This document shows positions 7,735-16,747 of a DNA stretch of 64,000 bases, piece by piece. Within the stretch, counting starts at the first letter, position 1, and the number at the start of each line of letters is the position of its first letter. The notes beneath the pieces are model-generated. The model saw only the letters and a program-made list of their open reading frames with translations, was not told the DNA's origin and searched no databases. The translations under genes and the position numbers were made by a program. Source of the DNA: an uncultured Oscillospiraceae bacterium (lineage in GTDB: Bacteria > Bacillota > Clostridia > Oscillospirales > Oscillospiraceae); assembly GCA_910583885.1 (NCBI GenBank), contig CAJUAC010000005.1, positions 19,866-83,865 of the forward strand, written 5' to 3'.

Positions 7735-9207
7735 TTGCGAAAAATTACCCGTGCAGCGCTCTCTGAGCGCATGGAACAGTATCATATATTCAACCGCGTG
7801 GCGGTACGTGCCCTTCTGGGTTATCTTGCCTTGGTTGTCCTGTTTTTCTTCCTGGCAGGGGAGCAGCTCCATTTCCGCAGATCCCGTGGGGAAATTGCTA
7901 TGCCTGCGGCGGACAGCGGCACGGTAGAGATGGCCGCAGGGAATGTTGTGGAGCAGCGCTTTACCACCGCAGTCCAGCGCATTGAGCAGGTTGACGTCCA
8001 ATGGGGGACATACTACCGGCCAAATGCGGGGGCCATCCTGATGGAGCTCTGGGACACGCGGGACAACACGCTCCTGCTGTTGGGCCGCTTTGACGCTGCG
8101 GCCATCACAGAGGGCGGCGTGACCTCCCTCACTGCATCCCAGCCGCTAGAGGGGCTTTACCGGATCCCGCTCCTGCTGCGGGTTTCCTCACCGGACTGCC
8201 AGCCAGGCAGCTCACCTTCCCCGCTGATGAGCGTACAGGAGGCCCTGCCAGACAGCAGCCTATATCTCAATGGCGCAGCGGCGGACGGTGTGCTCTGCTT
8301 CGCGGTGCATGGCACGGACTACATTTGGACAGGTCTGCATTACTGGGAGTTTGCAGCGGTGGGGCTTCTGCTCCTGCTTGCAGCTCTGGCCGTGATATGG
8401 TACCGCGTCCGCCTGGGGAAGCGCAGCTATGTACTCAATGCGGTAGTTGCCACAGAGAAGTACAGTTTCCTGATCCGCCAGCTGGTAGCGCGGGATTTTA
8501 AGACCAAGTACAAGCGGTCGGTACTGGGTATCTTCTGGAGCTTCCTCAACCCGCTGCTGACAATGTGCGTCCAGTACTTTGTTTTTTCAACAATTTTTAA
8601 AAGCGATATCCCCCATTATGTGGCCTATCTGCTGGTAGGTATTGTCGTCTTCAACTTCTTTTCTGAGGCCTGCGGCATGTCGCTGACTGCCATCGCCGGC
8701 AACGCCAGCCTCATCACCAAGGTATATGTGCCCAAGTACATCTACCCTCTGACACGGGTGATCTCCTCGGTGATAAACCTAGGGATTTCTTTGATCCCCC
8801 TCGTGCTGGTCTCTTTGGGGACGGGGGTGGCACTCCGGAAGTCCACTGTGCTGGCTGTATACTTTTTATCATGCACCATCATCTTCAGCCTGGGGCTTGG
8901 CCTGCTCCTGTCGGCAGCCATGGTGTTTTTCCGGGACACCCAGTTCCTATGGGGGGTGCTAAGCATGATTTGGATGTATGTGACCCCCATTTTCTACCCG
9001 GAGAGCATCCTGCCGGACAATTTTAAGATCATCTTATGGATCAATCCCCTCTATCATTTCCTGAAAAATACCCGCATCTGCATTTTAGATGGTATTTCCC
9101 CTGAGCCAACCGTGTACCTCCACTGTATGCTGCTGGCCCTGGGGGCGCTGGGGATTGGCTCATGGATATTCCGTAAAGTACAGGACCGTTTTATCCTGTA
9201 CCTGTAA
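7735..9207 (+). CDS. wzm: Polysaccharide ABC exporter permease (Wzm/TagG type) with extra N-terminal ectodomain
   Basis: This permease exports a lipid-linked glycan. The usual family begins at residue ~235 (FLIRQLVARDFKTKYKRSVLG) and shows the six-helix ABC-2 pattern to the end at residue 490. Ahead of it is an unusual extension: a membrane helix (about residues 22-41), a ~150-residue beta-rich segment with patterns such as VEQRFTTAVQRIEQVDVQWG, and a second helix (about 205-225). The segment would therefore lie outside the membrane. Normal family members are about 260-280 aa. Translation starts at TTG 7735, with GGGAGG upstream. The ATPase partner follows nine bases later. The exporter role is known for the family; a glycan-binding role for the extension is inferred. 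Confidence 0.88.
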   Translation: MRKITRAALSERMEQYHIFNRVAVRALLGYLALVVLFFFLAGEQLHFRRSRGEIAMPAADSGTVEMAAGNVVEQRFTTAVQRIEQVDVQWGTYYRPNAGAILMELWDTRDNTLLLLGRFDAAAITEGGVTSLTASQPLEGLYRIPLLLRVSSPDCQPGSSPSPLMSVQEALPDSSLYLNGAAADGVLCFAVHGTDYIWTGLHYWEFAAVGLLLLLAALAVIWYRVRLGKRSYVLNAVVATEKYSFLIRQLVARDFKTKYKRSVLGIFWSFLNPLLTMCVQYFVFSTIFKSDIPHYVAYLLVGIVVFNFFSEACGMSLTAIAGNASLITKVYVPKYIYPLTRVISSVINLGISLIPLVLVSLGTGVALRKSTVLAVYFLSCTIIFSLGLGLLLSAAMVFFRDTQFLWGVLSMIWMYVTPIFYPESILPDNFKIILWINPLYHFLKNTRICILDGISPEPTVYLHCMLLALGALGIGSWIFRKVQDRFILYL

Positions 9208-9216
9208 GAGGGGCTT

Positions 9217-9942
9217 ATGAGCAGAACAGTTATTGAATTAACCGATGTGACCATGCGGTTTCGGATGAACAGCGACAAGATCCTGTCCTTGAAGGAATTT
9301 GTAACCACCGCCCTGCGAGGGAAGCTGGATTACCAGGAATTTACCGCCCTGGACCACGTCTCCCTCCAGGTAAAAAAAGGGGAGACCCTGGGGCTGATCG
9401 GCCGCAACGGTGCGGGAAAAAGCACGCTGCTGAAGGTGATCTCCGGCATCCTGAAGCCGACAGCGGGCAGCGTACAGTGCCAGGGAACCATTGCGCCCAT
9501 GCTGGAACTGGGTTCCGGGTTTGATATGGATCTGACTGGGCGGGAGAACATTTTCCTCAATGGTGCGATCCTTGGCTACAGTGAGGCATTTTTGAACGCA
9601 AAGTACGACGAAATCGCAGCATTTTCTGAGCTGGGCAACTTCATCGAAACCCCTATCCGCAACTACTCCTCCGGGATGCTGGCGCGGCTGGCCTTCTCGG
9701 TTACAACAGTAGTCCAGCCGGAGGTACTGATCGTCGACGAGATCCTATCCGTAGGGGATGCGGCATTCCAGGAGAAGAGCAGGCGGCGGATGATGGAGCT
9801 GATGGGCGGTGGAACTACCGTGCTCTTTGTCTCCCACAGCCTGGAGCAGATCCGTGAGATGTGCAGCCGGGTAGCCTGGCTGGAACAGGGGCGGGTCAAG
9901 ATGATAGGCGCGCCTGCTGCGGTTTGCAGCGCTTATGTATAG
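9217..9942 (+). CDS. wzt: Polysaccharide ABC exporter ATPase (Wzt/TagH type, short form)
   Basis: The ATPase partner of the preceding permease. It has Walker A GLIGRNGAGKSTLLK near residue 66, signature NYSSGMLARLAFS near 149, Walker B VLIVDEILSVGD near 170 and the H-loop VSHSLEQI near 206. At 241 aa it ends right after the nucleotide-binding fold. It lacks the C-terminal carbohydrate-binding domain that many Wzt proteins use to recognise finished O-antigen, so substrate choice must come from elsewhere, perhaps the permease ectodomain. The ATG at 9217 follows AGAGGGGC. The stop overlaps the region of the next gene's ribosome site. Confidence 0.94.
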   Translation: MSRTVIELTDVTMRFRMNSDKILSLKEFVTTALRGKLDYQEFTALDHVSLQVKKGETLGLIGRNGAGKSTLLKVISGILKPTAGSVQCQGTIAPMLELGSGFDMDLTGRENIFLNGAILGYSEAFLNAKYDEIAAFSELGNFIETPIRNYSSGMLARLAFSVTTVVQPEVLIVDEILSVGDAAFQEKSRRRMMELMGGGTTVLFVSHSLEQIREMCSRVAWLEQGRVKMIGAPAAVCSAYV

Positions 9943-9961
9943 GAGAGGGGGCAGGCCATCG

Positions 9962-11203
9962 ATGGACCAACTAACTGAACATTTTTCCGGTCCGCTCCTC
10001 TTTTCGTATGTCTGGTGGGTTCTTCATCAGGCAGTCCACATGCGGATTGGCAGGCTGTACTTTTTAGCCAGGGACGGCTGCCTCCTGCGGGAAATGGCGG
10101 AGCAGTTCTGCCGGAGCTGCCGCCTGCCCATTGAATGCCGCTACCTGTATTGCTCCCGTATGGCCCTGCGCACACCATGCTGCCACCTGATTGGGGACGA
10201 GGCGCATGACCTGCTGCTCCTGGGCGGGTATCGGGTTTCCCTGCGCAGCCTGTTGGACCGGGTGGGGCTGGAGGACAGCGAGCGTCAGGAGGTATATCGG
10301 GAATGCGGCCTAGTCAGCCGGGATAAGGATGTCTTGCTGCCGGAGAAGGAGCTTGCACTGGTCCGCAGGCTGCTCAGAGGCAGCGAAACCTACCGCCGGG
10401 CTGTGGGGCGCAGATCCCGGGAGGCCTATCCAGCCGCAATGGGGTATCTCCGGCAGGAGGGGCTGTTTGATGGGGCCACTGTGGCCATCGTTGACAGCGG
10501 ATGGACAGGCTCCATGCAGCGCTCCCTGCGCCAGCTGCTGCAATCCGGCGGATATGCCGGGAGGATCGTCGGGTTCTACTTCGGCATGTACGCCCCACCC
10601 AAAAGCCCGGAGGACGGCGCCTATTTCACCTGGTTCTTTTCTGGCAGGGACCACCTCCTGCGGAAAATCCCCTTTAACAACAACCTCTTTGAGTGCCTGC
10701 TGTCCGCCCCGCACGGAATGACGGCAGGCTATCGGGAAGAACGCGGTACCTATGTGCCGGTGTGCCTGCCGTGTACGGAGGGCTACCGGCAAACGGTGCG
10801 CAGGCAGATGGCCCGTGTACTGCGGTATACACAGAGGCGGCTGGAGACCTTGGACTTTGGCCGCTTCCACGGAAAGGCCTTGTTGAAGGAGAGCGAAAAA
10901 ATCGTTTCCCGCTATATGGCACATCCAACGCGGGAGGAGGCGGTTGCCTGGGGGGAGTATCTTTTTTGCGACGACGTGACAGATGGATATCTCCTGCCCC
11001 TGGCAGACGCGTCACAGACAGCCATGCTCAAGAATTATGCTATCCTCCGGCGCATATGCCGCAAGCTGGCGGGCAGGCCTGCCCAGGCTGCCGCAGAGCT
11101 GTACTGGCCCGAGGGGGTGTCCGCCTTCCTGCCACCGGCAAGGCGGCTGTGGTACCGCTGGAATATCTATGTGTGGGAGCTCCTGCGCTATGTGCTGCAT
11201 TGA
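9962..11203 (+). CDS. HAD-associated glycan-locus protein (LARDG domain), 413 aa
   Basis: A soluble protein with the motifs YFLARDGCLLREMAEQF near residue 27 and VAIVDSGWTGSMQRSLRQLL near residue 176. The same two motifs recur, in the same order and spacing, in the middle of the 1266-aa protein encoded at 12945, so the two are paralogues over about 400 residues. The family is seen in capsule and exopolysaccharide loci, often attached to HAD phosphatase domains, and I know of no proven activity. The ATG at 9962 was chosen because AGGAGAGGGGG precedes it; the earlier ATG at 9935 overlaps the wzt stop. The end overlaps the next glycosyltransferase gene by 14 bases, consistent with an operon. Confidence 0.8.
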   Translation: MDQLTEHFSGPLLFSYVWWVLHQAVHMRIGRLYFLARDGCLLREMAEQFCRSCRLPIECRYLYCSRMALRTPCCHLIGDEAHDLLLLGGYRVSLRSLLDRVGLEDSERQEVYRECGLVSRDKDVLLPEKELALVRRLLRGSETYRRAVGRRSREAYPAAMGYLRQEGLFDGATVAIVDSGWTGSMQRSLRQLLQSGGYAGRIVGFYFGMYAPPKSPEDGAYFTWFFSGRDHLLRKIPFNNNLFECLLSAPHGMTAGYREERGTYVPVCLPCTEGYRQTVRRQMARVLRYTQRRLETLDFGRFHGKALLKESEKIVSRYMAHPTREEAVAWGEYLFCDDVTDGYLLPLADASQTAMLKNYAILRRICRKLAGRPAQAAAELYWPEGVSAFLPPARRLWYRWNIYVWELLRYVLH

Positions 11204-12008
11204 CAGTCCGCCCAAGATCTCAGTGGTTATGGGGGCGTACAATATTGCCGGCCTGTCCATCTTCCCAGAGGCCATCCAGTCCATCCTGTCCCAATCGCTG
11301 GTGGAGCTGGAGCTCCTCATCTGCGACGACGGCTCCTCGGACAGGACCTGGGACATCCTCACCCTGCTGGCCGGGCAGGACCGCAGGGTACGGCTCCTCC
11401 GCAGTGGGCGGAACCGGGGGCTGGCCGCCGCGCTCAACCGCTGTATTGCAGCCGCTGGAGGGCGGTATATCGCGCGGCAGGACGCGGATGACCTCTCGGA
11501 CCGGTTCCGCCTGGAGAAACAGTGCCGTTTCCTGGACAGCCACCCGGAGATCCAGTTTGTAGGCAGCGATACGGAGCTGTTCGACCGGGACGGCATCTGG
11601 CGGGTACGGCGCTTTCCGGCCTTTCCCCGCCCGGAGGACTTCCTGTTTACCATGCCCTTTGTCCATGGGGCCCTCATGTTCCGGAGGGAGGCGCTGCTGG
11701 ATATGGGCGGCTACCGCGTGGCGCGGGAGACCCGCCGCACCGAGGACTATGATCTGCTCATGCGGCTATACGCAGGCGGTCTGCGGGGGGCGAACATCGG
11801 AGAGCCCCTGTACCGCTTCCAGGAGGGCAGGGATACCGAGCAGCGCCGGAAATACCGCTACCGCGTGGACGAGGCGGCCGTCCGCTGGAAGGGGTTTGCG
11901 GCGATGGGCCTCATGCCGCGGGGGATCCCCTATGCCCTCAAGCCGCTGGCAGTGGGGCTCCTGCCTGCGGGCATCCTGCGCAGGATGAAGAAACTGCGCC
12001 CATATTGA
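11190..12008 (+). CDS. Family 2 glycosyltransferase
   Basis: A 272-aa GT-A enzyme that adds a sugar from a nucleotide donor to the growing glycan. It has the family start PKISVVMGAYN, LLICDDGSSDRTWDIL near residue 45, the nucleotide-binding RNRGLAAALN, IARQDADDLS (DxD metal site) near residue 95, and the acceptor-side RTEDYDLLMRL near 182. The ATG at 11190 lies inside the end of the previous gene with GGGAG ten bases upstream; the much longer open frame upstream is not protein-like. It probably builds the backbone exported by Wzm/Wzt. The sugar is unknown. Confidence 0.92.
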   Translation: MCCIDSPPKISVVMGAYNIAGLSIFPEAIQSILSQSLVELELLICDDGSSDRTWDILTLLAGQDRRVRLLRSGRNRGLAAALNRCIAAAGGRYIARQDADDLSDRFRLEKQCRFLDSHPEIQFVGSDTELFDRDGIWRVRRFPAFPRPEDFLFTMPFVHGALMFRREALLDMGGYRVARETRRTEDYDLLMRLYAGGLRGANIGEPLYRFQEGRDTEQRRKYRYRVDEAAVRWKGFAAMGLMPRGIPYALKPLAVGLLPAGILRRMKKLRPY

Positions 12009-12048
12009 GGGCCTGCATCCATGTCAAGCCAACGCTGGATACAGGCCC
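12009..12048. repeat. Strong stem-loop inside the glycan operon
   Basis: GGGCCTG pairs with CAGGCCC, and the inner ATCC pairs with GGAT, with one mismatch between. It lies just after the glycosyltransferase stop and has no T-run, so it is more likely an mRNA stability or processing hairpin than a terminator. Confidence 0.7.
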
Positions 12049-12066
12049 GGAAGGGAAGGGACCCAC

Positions 12067-12876
12067 ATGGAGATCAGACGGATCATCCGCAGGGCAGACA
12101 GGGCGCTCTGCATATGGCTGCTGGAACGGAGCTCCCTGCCGCAGAAGATCATGTACTACCAGAGGCGGTATGATGGGCAGATCCTGCAAAGCTTCCTGCT
12201 GCCGCCGGTGGCACGGGGACAGCAGGAGGGCTGTATACTGATGGACTACGCCGGCCGCAGGGCGTACCGGCCTGCGGATGTGTACGGATTCCTGGAGGGT
12301 TTCGACACCGTGTCCTTTGACCTCTTTGATACGCTCCTGTTCCGGGATACGCCCTCGCCAGCGGATCTATTCGGGCTGGTGGGACGGGAGCTGGGCATCC
12401 CGGATTTCCAGCGCTCCCGCATTGCGGCGGAGCGGGCGGCCCGGCGGGCCAAGCGCCAAGCCGCCGGAACCAGTGAGGTGACGCTTACGGACATCTACTC
12501 CATGTTGCCTGGCGCAGGCCGCAGCCATATGGAGGAGGAGCTCCGCCAGGAGCAATGCCACTGCCGCATAGACACCGCCATGCGGCAGCTGGTGGAGGTG
12601 CTGTGCCGGCGAGGGAAGCAGGTCGTGATCATATCGGATATGTACCTCACCGCAGAACAGCTGGCGGCACTGCTCCAGTGCGCCGGGTACACCTTCCCGG
12701 GCCATCTGTACGTCTCCAGCCAGTACGGATGCAGCAAGGCCAGCGGCGGGCTCTTCCCTCTGGTCCTGCGGGAGTGCGGTGCGAAGCGGATGGCCCATAT
12801 CGGGGACAACTTTGCCAGCGATATCCTCATGGCCCGCCAGGCGGGGGTTCCTGCCCTGCACTGTTTGCAGCCATAG
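12067..12876 (+). CDS. HAD-superfamily hydrolase-like protein of a glycan locus, 269 aa
   Basis: A stand-alone HAD domain follows about 75 N-terminal residues. Motif I is VSFDLFDTLLF near residue 80 (nucleophile Asp and general-acid Asp), motif II is VVIISDMYLT near 185, and motif IV is HIGDNFASDI near 244. The cap region carries RSRIAAERAARRAKR and EVTLTDIYSML, which match closely the N-terminal domain of the 1266-aa protein encoded next. The start at ATG 12067 has AAGGGAAGGGA upstream. It probably dephosphorylates or transfers phosphate on a sugar intermediate of this glycan. That is inference from the fold and the neighbours. Confidence 0.87.
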   Translation: MEIRRIIRRADRALCIWLLERSSLPQKIMYYQRRYDGQILQSFLLPPVARGQQEGCILMDYAGRRAYRPADVYGFLEGFDTVSFDLFDTLLFRDTPSPADLFGLVGRELGIPDFQRSRIAAERAARRAKRQAAGTSEVTLTDIYSMLPGAGRSHMEEELRQEQCHCRIDTAMRQLVEVLCRRGKQVVIISDMYLTAEQLAALLQCAGYTFPGHLYVSSQYGCSKASGGLFPLVLRECGAKRMAHIGDNFASDILMARQAGVPALHCLQP

Positions 12877-12944
12877 GGAGGACAGTCCCCCGGGAAATTG
12901 GAGCAGCTCAACATCATAAAAAGTTTTGCAAGGAGCGGGTATAT

Positions 12945-15900
12945 ATGGATATCACAACAATACGGCAGCTTATCAGCCAATCCCAAGCAGTTTCTTTTGA
13001 CCTGTTTGACACGCTGGTTGTGCGGCTCTTCCGGAAGCCAACTGACCTGTTCGCGCATCTGGAGGAATCCACCCAGGCCACCGGCTTCCAGTCGGCCCGG
13101 ATCGCCGCAGAGCAGGAGGCGCGCTCCCTGGCCGCCGGGTGCGGTGTACACGAGGTCACACTCGATGAGATCTACACCCAGCTGCACCCGTCCTATCAGC
13201 CGCTGCGGCAAAAGGAGCTGGCGCTGGAGCGGCTGATGTGCCAGGCAAATCCGGAGATGCAGGAGGTCTTCCGCTGTGCGCTGGAGAGCGGGAAGCCGGT
13301 CTTCATTGCCTCAGATATGTACCTCCCCAGGGAGGTAGTGACGGCCATCCTGGAGGACGCTGGATACCAAGGCTATCAGAAGCTCCTGCTCTCATCGGAG
13401 ACCCGCCGCCCCAAGGCGACAGGAGAGATGTATGAGGATTTGATCGCTGTTTCCGGCCTGGAGGCTGGCCAGATCCTCCACATCGGGGACCACCCCTATA
13501 CAGACGGCCAGGCCGCGCGGGAGAAGGGGCTGCAAACCTACAGCTATACGCCGCTGCGGCAGTCCGCCGGGAACAACCGGAACTCCGCCTATTTTGCTGT
13601 GCTGAACCGTTATGCGGAGCAGGAGCCCGCCGTCTCCATCCTGGAGGGGCTGGTGACAGCCTACGAGGCCAGCCAACCTGCCCACACCTACTGGGAGTCC
13701 TTTGGCTACAAGTACACCGGCATCCTCGCCTATGGGTATATGAAGTGGCTCAAGGAGCGGCTGGATCACCTGGGGATCACCAGGGTTTACTTCATGCTGC
13801 GGGACGGCTTTGTGCTCAAGCGCGTATTTGACAGGCTCTTCCCGCAGTTTGAGACGTATGAAATCTACGGCTCCAGGAGGCTCTTCCTCTTCGCGGGGAT
13901 GCGGTCCTACCGCGATATCCAGCTCCACATTACAGGTCTCCACACAAAGGGGATCACCTATGCCCAGTTCTGGGACAGGCTCAGCTTAGAGGACGAGGCG
14001 TTCCATGCGCGCTACCTGGAGTCTTTCCCCATGCAGGCGCAGCGGATTTCCAGCGAGGGGCAGCTGCGGGAGCTGGACGCCTTTATGGAGGCCCATGAGG
14101 CGGATCTGCTGGCGGCAGGCCGGGAGGAGCGGGCTGCCCTGGCGGCGTACTTCCAGCAGATCGACCTGCTGGAGGGCCCGGCTGCCATTGTTGATTTAGG
14201 CTGGAAGGGATCTATGCTGCGGGGGCTGGAGAACGTATGCCATCTCTTGGGCCGCTCCGCAGAGCTCACGGGCTTTTTCCTGGGCACACACACCTGCAAT
14301 ACCCCCGGCCTGCGGGTGGAGTCCTACCTGCTGGACCACGGGCACGCAACCGGCGCGAGGAATGCGGAGGTGCTGCTGGACTACGGGTACATTGTCCCGA
14401 TTTTGGAGTCCGCCTTTTCCGCCCCCCACCAGAGCATCCTCAAGCTGAAGCAGCAGGACGGGGAAATGATCCCCATTTATCAGGACAGCAGCGCCCACGA
14501 GGAGGCGCGCAGCGGGATGTGCCGCCAGGTCCTTGACGGCATACTGGCGTTTGCTGCGGACATGGGCCGCATTGAGACGGTGTTCCCGCTCCCCATTTCC
14601 CGCGAGGCTGCCCTTGCCCCGATGGAGTACCTCTCCCGGTCCGCCAGCAAACCGGATCAGGTGCAGATACAGATGCAGAGCGTCTGCCCTGGCCTCGGGA
14701 ATGACAGCAGCAACAGCCCCATTCTGCGGCAGGGCCGGCCTGTGATCGGTGTTGTCAACCCCTGGCCGGGGGATATGAGCGCGGAGTCCGAGGTGCTGGC
14801 GCGGCTGAAGCGGGCGGCAGAGGAAAATGGCATCGGCTATGTGATGCTGGACAATTTCGGCCATCTATTGGATGAACACCAGCGCGCGACCAGCACCTTT
14901 GTGGATGCGGATGATGTCAGCTTTATTCTCACGACCCATTACGAGACGGCCAAGGTGCTGGACGCCTTCCACTACCACACCCTCTGGAACCCGCCGGAAA
15001 TCCCGCTCAACCTGGACTACTATACCCAGCGCGTCACCAACCAATATCTGATGAACGAGGATTTCCTGATCTATGACGCCGGTGGCATGTCCAACCACCT
15101 GAAAGGGATGCTGCTCAACTGCCCCCGGACGCTGGAGGGTGCGTCCTCCCTGACAGCGTCCTTCCCCCTCAGCGCCATGCTGGCACCCCGGCTGGAGTCG
15201 CCCACCATGTTTTACTGCGGCATGAACTGGGAGAAAACGATCCATGGCAGCAACCGGCACGAGGGCCTGTTCAAGCTCCTGGACCGGACCGGGAAGGTAA
15301 AATTCTTCGGCCCGGAGGTTGTGGAGGCCTGGGGCGGCCTCCGGCCCTGGGAGGGGTACCAGTGCTATCAGTATTCCATCCCCTTTGACGGGTTCTCGAT
15401 CCTGGAGGAGATCAACCAGTGCGGGATCTGCCTGGTACTCTCCTCCGACATACACCGGCGGGCAGGCAGCGCCACAAACCGCACCTATGAGGCCTGTGCC
15501 GCCGGGGCCGTCATCATCTCGGACGACAACGCCTTCATGCTGAAGTATTTTTCGGATGCTGCGCTGTTTATTACCTACAACAGGAACAACCCCCAGGACA
15601 CTTTCCGCCAGATCATGGAGAAGTACAGCTGGATTATCTCCCACAGGGAGGAGGCCCTTGCCCTGGCCAGGCGGGCGCAGCAGATTTTCGCAGAAACATT
15701 CGCCCTGGACATCCAGCTGAAACAGATTGTCGCAGCCCACCCTGCCCGCTTTGCCCAGGTCGCAGGGGACCTGTATGCAAAGGACGACGGGCAGACCGTT
15801 CTGGTGACTTATGTGCTCAATACCCAGGAGATGGGTACAGCAAAGGCACAGCTGGACAGCGTATTCCGGAATATCCACCGCCAGCTCTACCGCACCATCC

Positions 15901-16745
15901 AGCTTGCCATTGCGGCGGACCTGTCGATCTGCCAGGAGGTGCAGTCCTACTGCCTCGTGCGCTGTGCCTGTGCGCAGGTGGTTCCCATGGCGCTGTTTGA
16001 CAAAAAGGGGGTCCGAAGCCTTACAGATGGCCAGGCCGTCCGCAGGCTGCAAAAACAGGTGGCCCATACCTATTCCATCAATACCAATGCTGAGGAGATC
16101 TGGTTTTTTGACCACATCACCGCCATGGCCCGCCAGATTGAGGACACCGGCGCACCCTGCGCCTACTCCGGGAGCGCATACCAGGACTGCCATGGATACC
16201 GCCGGGTGAATTTCTTTGAAAAACTGGGCACCAGCCATCTGTTCTATCAGAGCAAACCGGAACGGCCCCTGATGCCGGGGCAATTCCTGTTCCATGCGGA
16301 CGCCCACGCACTGCTCCCGGACTATCTGTTTGACTGCTTGGACGGCGGGGAGCACCTGGCCTATGCGGGGATCCTCCACTACAAATACGGGCAGATGCTT
16401 GCCTTTAGCCGGCGGATGAGCTTCTGCTTTACCCAGGAGGAAAAGGATACGCGCAGCAGCGTGCTGCCCGCCGCCATGCAGACGCGGTTTATCCAGGATC
16501 TGGTGCGTCTGGACCTGCCGGAGCAGGGGCCAGCGGAGGGGACGCCTGCCGCATCAGTGCAGGCGGGAGAGATGCGGCGGATGGTCGCAGACGGGCTGCT
16601 GATCATGCCGCTGAAGAACCTGATCCGGCTGCGCTTCTACCGCATGAGGATGCGGAAGCTGGATCCGGGCGGCGAACGCTATCAGGCGCTAAACAGGAAA
16701 TACAACGCTGTTTTGAAGCAATATGAAGATTTTTGGGGGATTTGA
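12945..16745 (+). CDS. Giant four-part HAD / LARDG-domain / glycosyltransferase fusion, 1266 aa
   Basis: The ATG at 12945 has AAGGAG ten bases upstream. Residues 1-205 form a HAD domain (FDLFDTLVVR near 18, IASDMYLPRE near 122, HIGDHPYTDG near 180). Residues 230-560 match the 413-aa protein at 9962 (YFMLRDGFVLKRVF near 281, AIVDLGWKGSML near 414). Residues 600-930 look like a GT-B glycosyltransferase of the CgeB/group-1 type, with IGVVNPWPGDMSAES at the start and NRTYEACAAGAVIISDD near 846. Residues 950-1200 resemble a GT-A-like domain (VLVTYVLNTQEMGTAKAQL). It therefore joins, in one chain, versions of two separately encoded neighbours plus transferase parts. No membrane helices are seen. 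Exact activity is unknown; it may assemble and phosphate-decorate the repeat unit. Confidence 0.88.
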   Translation: MDITTIRQLISQSQAVSFDLFDTLVVRLFRKPTDLFAHLEESTQATGFQSARIAAEQEARSLAAGCGVHEVTLDEIYTQLHPSYQPLRQKELALERLMCQANPEMQEVFRCALESGKPVFIASDMYLPREVVTAILEDAGYQGYQKLLLSSETRRPKATGEMYEDLIAVSGLEAGQILHIGDHPYTDGQAAREKGLQTYSYTPLRQSAGNNRNSAYFAVLNRYAEQEPAVSILEGLVTAYEASQPAHTYWESFGYKYTGILAYGYMKWLKERLDHLGITRVYFMLRDGFVLKRVFDRLFPQFETYEIYGSRRLFLFAGMRSYRDIQLHITGLHTKGITYAQFWDRLSLEDEAFHARYLESFPMQAQRISSEGQLRELDAFMEAHEADLLAAGREERAALAAYFQQIDLLEGPAAIVDLGWKGSMLRGLENVCHLLGRSAELTGFFLGTHTCNTPGLRVESYLLDHGHATGARNAEVLLDYGYIVPILESAFSAPHQSILKLKQQDGEMIPIYQDSSAHEEARSGMCRQVLDGILAFAADMGRIETVFPLPISREAALAPMEYLSRSASKPDQVQIQMQSVCPGLGNDSSNSPILRQGRPVIGVVNPWPGDMSAESEVLARLKRAAEENGIGYVMLDNFGHLLDEHQRATSTFVDADDVSFILTTHYETAKVLDAFHYHTLWNPPEIPLNLDYYTQRVTNQYLMNEDFLIYDAGGMSNHLKGMLLNCPRTLEGASSLTASFPLSAMLAPRLESPTMFYCGMNWEKTIHGSNRHEGLFKLLDRTGKVKFFGPEVVEAWGGLRPWEGYQCYQYSIPFDGFSILEEINQCGICLVLSSDIHRRAGSATNRTYEACAAGAVIISDDNAFMLKYFSDAALFITYNRNNPQDTFRQIMEKYSWIISHREEALALARRAQQIFAETFALDIQLKQIVAAHPARFAQVAGDLYAKDDGQTVLVTYVLNTQEMGTAKAQLDSVFRNIHRQLYRTIQLAIAADLSICQEVQSYCLVRCACAQVVPMALFDKKGVRSLTDGQAVRRLQKQVAHTYSINTNAEEIWFFDHITAMARQIEDTGAPCAYSGSAYQDCHGYRRVNFFEKLGTSHLFYQSKPERPLMPGQFLFHADAHALLPDYLFDCLDGGEHLAYAGILHYKYGQMLAFSRRMSFCFTQEEKDTRSSVLPAAMQTRFIQDLVRLDLPEQGPAEGTPAASVQAGEMRRMVADGLLIMPLKNLIRLRFYRMRMRKLDPGGERYQALNRKYNAVLKQYEDFWGI

Positions 16746-16747
16746 CC

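Noticed and set aside
10693..11562. Alternative plus-strand frame of 289 codons overlapping the LARDG and glycosyltransferase genes
   Set aside because: It covers the junction of two well-supported genes in another frame and shows no family motif.
14865..16379. A 504-codon minus-strand frame inside the giant glycan gene
   Set aside because: The plus-strand frame has recognisable HAD and glycosyltransferase motifs over the same bases; the minus frame has none.
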